Assembly: GCA_031213475.1 (NCBI GenBank)
Contig: JARUPZ010000019.1
Span: 8,710,698 to 8,774,697 of the forward strand
From: Nereocystis luetkeana
Taxonomy: Eukaryota; Sar; Phaeophyceae; Laminariales; Laminariaceae
Length of the DNA: 64,000 nucleotides
Direction: 5' to 3'
Part shown: one piece after another, positions 33,601 to 40,700 of the stretch
Position numbering within the stretch: position 1 is the first letter of the stretch
How the letters are laid out: every line of letters starts with the position of its first letter
Position numbers and translations under genes: made by a program
Notes under the pieces: generated by a model
Told to the model about the DNA's origin: nothing
Database searches by the model: none
What the model saw: only the letters and a program-made list of their open reading frames with translations

Positions 33601-36062
33601 CCACGGCCAACCCGCTTGGTTTTGAGCAAGGCCGACTATTGTAGATGGCGGCCTTGAAGATATCAGATTGATCCATGATCTAGGGGGCGCGAGCTTGCCG
33701 GCGGCGTCCTGCGCTCTTCTCCCAAATTTTGTGCACACCAGAGGGCAATTGTGTTTTTATCATACGCCTGGCCAGCGCCGCCACATATCACCGACCGTCG
33801 TGTGAACACGCACGCGCTTCGAACTCAACATCCGTCTGAGTTTTTCTCAGGCCGATCTTGGCCCAACATCTGCCCCAGAATTGTTTTCTTCGGGCTTTTC
33901 CAAAATTTTGGAAGTTTTCGTTTGAAGAATCGTGATCATAGCAAAGCTGTACAGAAAAATGCTGGCGATTATTTTGAAATTCAACTTTTTAACGAAATTT
34001 TTGCGTCCCCATTCTGTAGGTCGTGTAGGCCTAAGCCAGGCATAAGGGGTGTACATCACACACGTGATGAGTGACACCTACAGGTAGCACGAGGCTTTTT
34101 CATACGACATCGAGAGTATATTAAGTTCGACTCGAATCGTACATGCCAAGACCCAAGTCGGTAGGTTAGGGTTGGCGCTAGGGTACGTACAGGAATAAAT
34201 ATCGGCTCGAGAAAAAGTGAATGAAGCATCCGAATCCCGGGCCGTGGGGGCAATCAGCAACCGCTCTGACGCTATACTATCAATATGAATATTTATATAT
34301 CAGGTATTAATAGTACGCAGTACGATTAGGCCGAGCCTCACTTTAAAAAAAACGCTCCCAAAAAAACAACGCGCAGCTCGCAAAGTTGAGGTTCGACCAT
34401 TCAATCGGTCGTTCTTACAGCTGAGGTATTTGTGCAATTTTATAAAAACCTGGCAATTTCCGCCAAAGTTTCGAAATTCTTGTTGGCGGCTCAGTCGGTT
34501 AAAAAACAAAGGCCCCGAAAAAACCCTGTCCAACTCTGGTTCACTCCAAAAAAACTTGTTTCGGCTACATCGGCCAGGCGGTCGGATTGCTTCCACCAAA
34601 GCGGGCAAACGTGAACTGCCCTGTTGTTGTCACACAAGCTAAATCTGGTAATAATATATGGGTTGGTGCTCTTGCAATCTGACAAACAGCAGTACCATCA
34701 GGTGCTTAGATACCTGGTGCGTTATTATTAATAATATTATTACGAGTATTACCATCTACAAGTCGTATTGATTCGTCTGCCCGAATTCGGATAAAATTAC
34801 CTTTATTTTCAACACATTTATATTTTCTACTCGTACTCCTGTATCGGGTCATCTAAATTTCGATGTGCACTCGTATGAAGCTACTTTTAAATTACCTGTA
34901 AAAGACTACTAATATTAATACCAGGTACCAGGTATAATACTAATATTGACAATGGTATATATGTACCATCAATAGCCCAATCTGTACACGTACTCGTACT
35001 CGTACTGGACGAAAAATAGATCCCACACCTGGAGTAGTACGTGAATAACTGCTGTTGTTGGTGGGGTAGTAGGACTGTGCAGCCCCGTTTTGAGCGCAAA
35101 CTACTTGGACTTTGAGTGCTTTGTCCCCAAAACGGGACTGCAGTCTTAAAAGGGTTAAGAGATCGTACAAAAGGCTGTCGTAATACATCATTGCTGCTGC
35201 TGTAGGGTCGCACCGGTGTAATCGCTTCAAGTGTCCACCGCACGCCCTCCCCCTGTTAGGCGGAGGGTCCTCCACGAATCGGCGACTCCACCAAAATCTC
35301 CAAATGCCATCCTCTTCGGCAGCCGATCGCCAGCTGCGACAGACCAAGCACACCTGCTTTCCAATTTTACCATGTACGTACGAATGATACGTAAAAGACT
35401 ATTGTTTGTTGTTTGTCGTTTGCATAGGAGACGAAAAGGGGAGTTATTTTCTACCTGGTACCATTTTTTTTTTTTGTACGTTGATGTACAAGCACTGCTG
35501 CTCCTCTAATTGTCGAAAGTGAAGCGGCAGGATTGTTCCCGAATATGCACAGCAGAAGCAGTACCCGCAACAGCCGCAGCAGCAACAGTGTCGATTGGAA
35601 AGGGAGCCGAGGAACGGGGAGGAAGGAGCAGGAAGCGGTATATAGCCGTGACCTCATTTTTTGGTTTTCGAGCTACCGAAGTATACGAAATGCTGGAGTT
35701 GAGTGCGGCCAAACGTCGATAGTCACTTCATGCCACGAACTACGCTCGTCCGGGACAACAAACATATCTGTTGCGTGACAAATGTGCCAACGATCGTCGC
35801 AACAAAGGGGACGACGGGCGATTAACAGGTCATATCGCGTAACTGAGACAGGCGGGGGACTCTATCTCTTGCAGCTCCAAGTGCACCCACGAATACCCTT
35901 GCCCCCTACCTGACGTGTAGACAAAACACGCAATATTCAAGCCTCGCGATTGTGTGCTACGATACGCACCTCGCCGAGGTCGACCATATTCAGCCACCCC
36001 ATGCTCCTTGCCAGAAGGTCATGATTGACATCGGCCGCCTGGTCTGTGCTTCCCCTCTTCAT
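18301..36062 (-). CDS. gene B: F-box protein with Tudor/chromo-barrel modules (five exons)
   Basis: The proposed join on the minus strand is 36062-35970, 35353-35239, 21275-21077, 19765-19582 and 18603-18301. All junctions are GT-AG with matching phases (0, 1, 2, 0), giving about 297 residues. Residues 1-60 carry an F-box split across exons 1-2 (DLLARSMGWLNMVDLGE joined to VCLVCRSWRSAAEEDGIW). F-boxes bind Skp1 in SCF ubiquitin ligases. Then come two Tudor-like strands-and-barrel modules: VGDKVEVSWEGRF...WWEATVVQKVDG running into YRIHYPGWDSNWDEWVVRDR (the chromo-barrel/Tudor-knot signature, as in MRG15/MSL proteins), and VRDVVEVWC...GAWLQARVKQ...WVPR. The C-tail is Gly/Arg-rich. I infer a substrate adaptor that reads methylated or modified protein. 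The weakest link is the 14-kb intron between exons 2 and 3; without it these would be two genes, an F-box gene and a Tudor gene. The start ATG is tentative, since the frame stays open for some distance upstream. Confidence 0.6.
18595..18660. repeat. G-rich tract at the intron-exon border of gene B
   Basis: GGAGGGGGGTGGGGGGGGGA and following G-rich sequence lie directly upstream (in gene direction) of exon 5. On the transcript this is the C-rich pyrimidine tract of the 3' splice site. Confidence 0.6.
19168..19241. repeat. 37-bp perfect tandem duplication
   Basis: CCGTCAGAGCCAAACAAATA, then AACGGCGGAGGGTAC, occurs twice in direct succession with no visible difference. This points to a recent slippage event. 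Confidence 0.85.
19284..19359. repeat. three C-tract units separated by AATAGCA
   Basis: Three units of 14-17 cytosines followed by AATAGCA. It lies inside the last intron of gene B. The homopolymer lengths should be treated as approximate in any assembly. Confidence 0.85.
19447..19492. repeat. adjacent G and A homopolymers
   Basis: About 20 G, then AACTAG, then about 20 A. It is a simple-sequence tract with no gene content. Confidence 0.85.
19582..19765 (-). CDS. gene B exon 4: chromo-barrel/Tudor-knot core and start of the next module
   Basis: With a 1-nt carry from exon 3 the frame reads RYRIHYPGWDSNWDEWVVRD and then RLRWP, the aromatic-rich barrel (Y, Y, W, W) of MRG15/MSL3-type domains. 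It continues as VFKVRDVVEVWC...GAWLQARVKQ, a second Tudor-like opening. It ends in phase 0 at a GTGAGC donor. The joined codon GGA gives VDG-RYRIHYPGWD, as expected for this domain order. Confidence 0.75.
19905..20060 (-). repeat. SINE/LINE-like family S fragment
   Basis: On the minus strand: CGGACACTGGGCGTGCTGAA, CGTCGACGGGTAG, AACGGTTTCATGTCAACAGG. This corresponds to GACACTGGTTGTGCTGGATG ... CGGTTTAATGTGAAGAACA in the copy at 44470. Confidence 0.6.
20675..20895. repeat. two copies of the C-tract-bordered element (family P)
   Basis: TCATACGACTACGGCCATGC followed by AGTACTCCCCCC at about 20680, and GGGATGCGAGGGTCTATGGT plus CATACGATTGCGGCCATC near 20835-20870. The same blocks recur at 22895-23145, 54640-54735 (reverse) and 61965-62005. 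Confidence 0.7.
21077..21275 (-). CDS. gene B exon 3: first Tudor-like module
   Basis: After the acceptor CTCGCCAG two carry bases complete a codon and the frame reads AHIALSDPAPLLAGRPLSHV, then YRFNDPLVGDKVEVSWEGRF and SWWEATVVQKVDG. GDKVEV...WWEATV is the usual opening of Agenet/Tudor-type barrels (a small beta-sheet that binds methylated residues in known families). The donor GG|GTACAT in phase 2 joins exon 4 correctly. The 5' partner must end in phase 1, which the F-box exon at 35353-35239 does. Confidence 0.75.
22130..22760. repeat. diverged tandem array (three units of ~250-300 bp)
   Basis: Unit starts are recognisable as GCGATGCGCCTGTGGAGGTG (22138), GCGATGGCATCTGTGGAGAT (about 22391) and GCGATTGCGTCCGAAGAAAT (about 22689). 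Each is followed by TCTCGGCCAAG/TCTCGACCAAG/TCTCGACCGAG and further on by GGGGACGTGAAAG/GAGGGCGTGAAAG-type blocks. The long overlapping minus-strand frames (up to 233 residues) are not conserved between units. Confidence 0.65.
22757..22778. repeat. CCCG microsatellite
   Basis: GCCCGCCCGCCCGCCCGCCC: five or more CCCG units in a row, next to the third unit of the tandem array. Confidence 0.8.
22895..23145. repeat. two copies of C-tract-bordered element, family P
   Basis: CTCCGTCCCGGCATTCTAGG then GATGCGAGGGTCTATATGGT at about 22912-22955, and CTCCGTCCCGGCATTGTAAA then ATGCGAGGGTCTATGGTCAT at about 23041-23085. Both end in GATCGAGTACAT...ATCGAGTAC followed by a long C tract. Confidence 0.75.
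23455..23870 (+). repeat. SINE/LINE-like family S, long copy
   Basis: It starts with TGCCAACATCTCCTGAGGGG, has a T-rich body, then GTCGTGTCTGTCGCATCCAG, GGCACGGACACTGGATGTGC, TGGATGTCGACGG and GAACGGTTTAATGTGGAGAA. The copies at 44470-44825 and 31050-31280 share the same order of blocks. No frame is conserved among them. Confidence 0.7.
24130..24226 (+). repeat. foldback element, family H (best copy)
   Basis: TTAACCCTTTTAGGACCGCA, GTCCCGTTTTGGGGACAAAC, then the centre TACTTAGAATTTGAGTG, then the complementary arm GTCCTTAAAACGGGACTGCG and GTCCTAGAAGGGTTAA. It is about 97 bp with almost perfect arms. The ends TTAACCC/GGGTTAA appear to be the boundaries of the unit. Confidence 0.9.
24300..24640. 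repeat. diverged tandem duplication of ~230 bp
   Basis: GCGAAGCTGTCGGGCGTGTC ... TCGGATCGCCACCAGTTCTG recurs as ACGAAGCCGGTGCGCATGTC ... CCCGATCGCCAACAGCAGTG. A (A)17 tract occurs in the first unit only. Confidence 0.5.
24786..24843 (+). repeat. half copy of foldback family H
   Basis: AAACCCTTTAGGACTGCACC, then GTTTTTTGGGGATAAATTAC and TTGGAATTAGGACC, match the left arm and centre of family H. The right arm is missing. A similar fragment lies at 25142-25187 (CCCCTTTATCGGAGACAAAT, TACTTGGAATCAGAG). Confidence 0.55.
26411..26438. repeat. GCT trinucleotide run
   Basis: Nine GCT units. No surrounding frame looks coding, although three minus-strand frames pass through as poly-Ala/Ser/Gln. Shorter runs lie at 46953-46980 and 54300-54340. 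Confidence 0.85.
29286..30084. mobile_element. ~0.8-kb inverted-repeat element, family T, copy 1
   Basis: The start GACCTATGACAATGGGTACG followed by CGAAGTTTGAAAG and the end GGAAACTTTGCGTTTCCATT followed by GGCCTGTC are inverted repeats of about 26 bp. The body shares AACAGCCGAAGATATTCTCG, CTGCAGGCGGCG, AACACGCTGA, GGGGGCGAGAGCTTGCCGGC and CTTGGCCCAACATCGGCCCC with the two copies to the right. Frames are not conserved between copies, so it looks non-autonomous. Confidence 0.7.
31050..31280 (+). repeat. SINE/LINE-like family S copy
   Basis: GAGTGTGTATGTCGTGCTAC, TCTGTAGCGTAGTTTTGTGA, TCGACACGGACACTGGTTGT, GCTGGATTTCGACGG and ACGGTTTAATGTGAAGAGTA occur in the family order. Confidence 0.7.
31804..31908 (-). 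repeat. foldback element, family H
   Basis: GTAACCCTCTAAGGGC, ACTGCAGTCCCGTTTTGGGA, CAAACCACTCAATATATAAG, TAGTTCGTACCCAAAATGGG, ACTGCAGT and GGGTTAA. The centre is in the reverse orientation relative to the copy at 24130. Confidence 0.8.
32533..33364. mobile_element. inverted-repeat element, family T, copy 2
   Basis: The start GACCTATGCCAATGGAAACG followed by CGAAGTT, and the end CCAAACTTCGCTTTCCCATA followed by GGCATAGG, are inverted repeats. The body carries GGGGGCGAGAGCTTGCCGGC and CTTGGCCCAACATCGGCCCC as in copy 1. Copy 3 starts immediately at its right end. Confidence 0.7.
33360..34023. mobile_element. inverted-repeat element, family T, copy 3 (internally deleted)
   Basis: It starts within CATAGGCATAGGAGTGACAA and GGGAACGCAAATTTTG, and carries AACAGCCGAAGATATTCTCG, GGGGGCGCGAGCTTGCCGGC and CTTGGCCCAACATCTGCCCC. 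It ends near TTTTTGCGTCCCCATTCTGT. It is about 140 bp shorter than its neighbours. It lies head-to-tail with copy 2. Confidence 0.65.
35071..35158 (+). repeat. foldback element, family H, close to gene B exon 2
   Basis: AGGACTGTGCAGCCCCGTTT, GCGCAAACTACTTGGACTTT, GAGTGCTTTGTCCCCAAAAC, GGGACTGCAGTCTTAAAAGG, GTTAA. It sits about 80 bases past the exon 2 donor, inside the proposed intron of gene B. Confidence 0.8.
35239..35353 (-). CDS. gene B exon 2: second half of the F-box
   Basis: After the acceptor GGAAAGCAG the phase-0 frame reads VCLVCRSWRSAAEEDGIWRF followed by WWSRRFVEDPPPNRGRAC. The VCRSWR...A..D..W block is the C-terminal half of an F-box. The donor chosen (GCGTGCG|GTGGAC, phase 1) is the one that fits the phase of exon 3; other GT sites in this frame are possible. 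This exon must be preceded by the N-terminal half of an F-box, and one is found at 36062-35970. Confidence 0.7.
35970..36062 (-). CDS. gene B exon 1: first half of the F-box
   Basis: From ATG at 36062 the frame reads MKRGSTDQAADVN then HDLLARSMGWLNMVDLGE. It ends in phase 0 at a GTGCGT donor (GGCGAG|GTGCGT). L-L-x-x-x-x-x-x-L-x-x-x-D-L is the N-terminal F-box half, and it joins directly to the VCRSWR half across a 616-bp intron. The frame remains open upstream of the ATG, so the true start may be further right. Confidence 0.65.
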
Positions 36063-36988
36063 TCTTCGGGTGCACAAATGTTTTGCAAGGTCAGCGGGGT
36101 TGAGAGACGGAGCAAGACCTCACCGCTTCGGAACGTCCTCATACGATATGTTTTCTCCCTCTGGATTTGAAGGTTTCCCACGTAGAAATTAAAAATTATC
36201 ACGGCATCCCCCGTCCCCGGCCCCCGGCCCCATGGGCGTGATGGAGAGTTTAAATATGAAAAAGACGAAAAGACGGTTCTGTTTTTTTATTGCTGATATC
36301 AGTATAGGGGCCCAGATGCAACATACCAGGTACATATCATAAGTTATGTAACGACAACAAGCAACGACAACGACAAACACGGGAGGGTCGGCATGCGGGC
36401 TCATTTGTTCCTGAATTTGTGAACCTTGCACTTCGCACCTCGCAACTCCTATCACACCGTTGCTTTCACTTGACAGTGGGCGGGGACGGGTGCATTGCAG
36501 TGCACAGAGATTCTGGCGGGGAGGTACGGCGGTGGTGCGGTTTCCGTGGTGAGCCGGGTAAAAAAAGGCTGAGCCTCCCCGGGGCTCGGGGCTGGCCCGT
36601 ATGCCTATTTTGCTCCAATTTTGAGAATCTGCCCAGGGTACGTCAATGAATGACAGAATAGGACACGACGACGTCTATCTGAAGAATATGACCGTCGCAT
36701 TGACCCTCCGTATGACAGCAACGGACGCTCAATGAATGATTTGAAAGTTCTCGAGAGTTGCATCGATATTTGAAGTCCAAACAGGTCAATGCAAAGGTCT
36801 CCTGCCCGAGGATGCCACCTAGAGTTACCGGAGTGTGCTGCTTTAGTGTTCGACCGCATCGGATACATCGACGAGCTCCGAAAGGAATAATTGGCGGCGA
36901 GCCAGAGAGAAAGAGTGATTGTCATGACCTCGAGGAAGTCGTGAGCTTGAATTGCCCTCGCCTGTTGTCTTGTCGCGCTCTCCACAAA
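36063..36988. promoter_or_regulatory. divergent intergenic region, probable shared promoter
   Basis: The F-box gene starts leftwards at 36062 and the channel gene rightwards near 36989. No clear TATA box or other motif stands out. A TACCAGGTA (36324-36332) lies inside. If the channel has an upstream 5' exon, the layout would change. Confidence 0.4.
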
Positions 36989-37747
36989 ATGGTGGGGACG
37001 AGAGCTGCGTATCGGATGTCCCGGGGGGGCGTGGGACGAGGAGCCAAGGACACCGCTGACGCCGTCGACGCCTGTGAGCATAGGGGAGCCATCTTCGAGG
37101 CGCACGGGAAGCGTCTAGAGTACGCTAAGAACTCCCTGTACGTCTTCGACGAGCACAACGCGTTCCGGGTGGGTTGTGCAAAGATAATATCGCACCCCTA
37201 CTTTGACCGTGTGATCCTTCTGTTTATCCTTCTGAACTCGGTGGTGTTGGCGCTGACCGATTGGTCGGTCATAGACGAAGACCCCAACTCCGATGATGTC
37301 GGCGAGCCTATCGAGGAGGGCTCCTGGCGCAATACCCTCCTGTACGAGTCAGAGGTAGTTTTCACGGTGTGCTTCACTACGGAGTTCGTGCTGAAGGTGA
37401 TTGCACAGGGTTTCTTCCTTGGGCAGGGGTCGTACCTCCGAGACCCTTGGAACGACCTCGATTTTGTGGTGGTGGTGACGGCCCTCTTGACCAGCATACC
37501 AAATATGCCCAAGATGACGGCAATACGAGTTTTCCGAGTGTTGCGCCCATTGCGGAGCGTGTCCGCTCTTCCTGGACTGCAGAAGCTAGTGGTCAGCATG
37601 CTGAGGTCTGTGCCGCAGCTCGTCAGTGTCGTCGTTCTCCTGCAGTTCATCTTCACGGTGTTCGGCATCTTCGGCATTCAGATCTTCGCCGGAAAGCAGC
37701 ACTCCCGCTGCCGCCTGACGCCGCACCCCGTGACTACTGACTTTGAG
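36989..37747 (+). CDS. gene C exon 1: N-terminus and domain I S1-S5
   Basis: The ATG at 36989 is one of several in frame, and the frame is open further upstream. Conserved sequence begins near SLYVFDEHNAFRVGCAKI, which matches the pre-S1 segment of Cav channels. Next are S1 (DRVILLFILLNSVVLALTD), S2-S3 (YESEVVFTVCFTTEFVLKVI; LRDPWNDLDFVVVVTALLTS), S4 (AIRVFRVLRPLRSVSALPG) and S5 (LVSVVVLLQFIFTVFGIFGI). The exon ends TTDFE in phase 0 at GTGAGA. S1-S5 in one uninterrupted 759-bp exon contrasts with the fragmented domains II and IV. Confidence 0.85.
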
Positions 37748-40700
37748 GTGAGACCTGCAACATGAGATTACTACTCGTAATAGTAAGCACAAGTGAAGGC
37801 TTGACCTGAGTCGAGAGAGAGAAAGCGAGACCCACATGTAGACCCTTTACTATATACCTGGTATATTAATAATAGCCACCCCAGAGCAACCATAGTATAT
37901 TCAAGCAAGGTGTCTGTTTTAAGTCAACCATCAGTGTCACAATTTCGTTCGGGCGCGTAGGGGTGCCTATCAGTAGTGAGATCATGAATGGAGCGAGTGG
38001 GCGAAAAGAATCTCTGGTCGATGGGGGGGGGGGGGGTGGGTTCCGATTCTCGAACGTAACACGTCGCTTGGAATGACTCGTGACTCGCGGCTCGCCAGCC
38101 TCCGGTTGCCTTGATGTTTCTGGATGGGCGGGCTATCCTGGGCTGGTCTGTCCATGGTGCCCGCCTCACAAGCAGTTGGTGCCGATCTGTTCTCCCATAC
38201 GTTAACGTTGAGGACGAGAGCGATTTGTTCGTGCGGTTATCGGGTGGTGCGCTGCTCTCGGGATGTGTCTTGTCTCGCGCGCAGAACGAGAAGGAAGAGC
38301 ATGACAGGTCAACATACTCGTACAGTACTCGTAGCGGACATGATGATGCTGGTGCATACTGATGCCCAGGCACTTCTGCTTGTAGTTTACATGTTTGTAC
38401 GTGAAGCAGTAGTACTCGTAGTGCAAGTTCTGCTGGAGGGAAACGACAGACTACAGCAGTTCTTTCTCGTGGAAGATATCTGGTACCTGGTATACATACT
38501 CTCGTAGTGTGCTCTGTAGGCACGCACCTAGAACAGAAGTTCGGACTGCTATTAATACGAGTACTTCTGCTGCGGCACTATGATATTATTTATTTACGTA
38601 TACCTATGTTGATACGTAACCTGCTGCCGCTGCGTCAATCGGTTGAAGCGTACTGGCCCTCTCTTCATACATAGATAACCGAGATACTGGCCCAGATATT
38701 AGAGAAAATATGTGTTCCACACGAAGTTACCGTCGTATTATCTTTACGTACCAGGTACTGGTATGGTATACTAGGAACTTGTAGCACGCACCTGGTATAT
38801 GAAAAAAAAAACAAAAAAAAAATTGTTAGTCAAAATAGGCAAATATGTACCAGTAGGTTTTTGTTTGTACCATACCTGGTAGGTCCTATTTACTATGGTC
38901 CCCTGTACATATTAGTAAGGGAACAATCCGTGGGCGGTAGTAAGCCTTGCTGTAAGGCCATTATGTATACCTGGTACCTGGTAGTTTTTATAAGCCGCCC
39001 ACGAATCTCTTATTTCCCGGAAATCTCAGGCCGAGTTTCTTGTGGCACTCTTTCTTTCCCTGTTTTTTCGATCGTGGAAAGGGCAACACCCTTCGTAGGG
39101 GTAAGTTAAGACAGTCGTATTTTTATATTTTTGTATTTTTGAATACAGCAGTACTGTCTGCTAAGTACATATGGTACCTGTTCAGCTCGACCTGGTATAT
39201 ACGTATTATAACAAATAATTATTCCTATCACAAGTCAATAGTATAGCTCAGAGTGTAGTGGAGTGGTGAACCCTGTCGTTCGGGGCATTGCTACGCGTAC
39301 CAGGTCCTGGTGTATACTATTAATAGTACGGTATTTATATTGATACTGCTGTACGTATATTACGTAGACGCCTCGGGCACACCAATACTCAATGCCAGTA
39401 TGCAGGTTGACATGTTGAAATCTGCATCCTTTACTATACCTTCATCGTTCCACGTGCGGCCCCCGCCAGGCAGATTCAAAGAACCTGCTTTTTCAATATT
39501 ATTCCTGCACTTCTGTGTACCAGCTGCCAGAGATTAATACAGCAGTATAATAAATTAATAGTAGCGCAACAAATCTGACATTTAACTTCGTTGTAACATT
39601 TGAACACGAAAGCACAAAAAATACCATCAATACCTGGTGTTTATACGTAGCCAACACACGCATTTACATTTATACTTTTTTAAACTACTACCAGGTACTA
39701 ATATTGTATAAATATATATATATATATATATCCTGTGACCACGGACGGACTCATTTTTTTTTTTCTTCAAAGAGTTAATGTGAGAACAACGACAACAAAA
39801 TCGTACTGCTGAACTGGTACACCGGACCTGTTATACCAGGTATCATCCGCCGGAACTTTTGCGTTCCCTGTACGACAGCCACAACAACAGCGGGTCGATA
39901 GACCACCAGGCGAAAAAAAACTAGCGACTTCGTATTCGACGGGGGCACCCCAACTCTCATCGCTGCGGCAGAAGAACTGCATCGTTCTATTATTAATAAT
40001 AGTATGTGAGGTGTGAGGGTATTTCACCTTGCGTTTGAAAGGACACGCAGAGTTCGCCTGCTACATAAGTACGAACAGCAGTAGTAGTACTGATACTCTT
40101 TTGGATACGTACGTGTTGGTGTCATACCTGTTGAATCAGAAGGCCGCAGATGATCCCAGTGTGCTTCATACTCCTACTGTAGTACATACTCCGAGTATAC
40201 TCGGGAGTATCGAGTATATTTTGTACTCCCAGCACTGAGAGTACTGCATTACTGGCGGCCTAAATACTATTACGGGGGACCATAGTGAATAGGACCAATA
40301 TTGTTATCAATAGTAAAAATAGGGCAATATATAGGTTGTTTTATGTACCGTAGGTCCTACCAGGTATTTAATATGGTCCCCCGCAATACGAGTACTGGGA
40401 GTATGATCAGTACTGAAGACCCAAATACTGCGAGTGGGGCCATGAAGCAGTACAGGACCCCGAGTCCAAGCAGTACCTGCTGCACTCCGAAATACTTGGA
40501 AAACTCAGAGGACCAAGAGTATTGAACCCGTACATACTGCGAGTACTTGCAGTATATACTCCCGAAATACTGTCAGTACTCCAAGTGCTCCGGTTGCCCC
40601 CCTCCATAAGTGGTTTGTTCCAATTCCCACTAGTGCGACTATCAGTGAAGCTGTTTGCTATATTATGGGGATGCAATCATCAAGCACACAGATGGTCGCA

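Larger units (their letters stand above)
21276..35238 (-). other. proposed 14-kb intron of gene B, repeat-rich
   Basis: I saw no further Tudor-type or F-box exon on the minus strand in this stretch, and no other convincing gene on either strand. It holds family P, S and H repeats, the diverged tandem array at 22130-22720, the inverted-repeat elements at 29286-34023, a CTG run at 26411-26438 and several homopolymers. If the join is wrong, this is intergenic DNA between two genes. Confidence 0.4.

Noticed and set aside
36605-37105. 166-residue minus-strand frame across the channel 5' end
   Set aside because: It is the antisense shadow of channel exon 1 and its upstream region.
37924-38523. 199-residue minus-strand frame in channel intron 1
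   Set aside because: No motif, no plausible splice partners, and it lies inside an intron spliced in phase.
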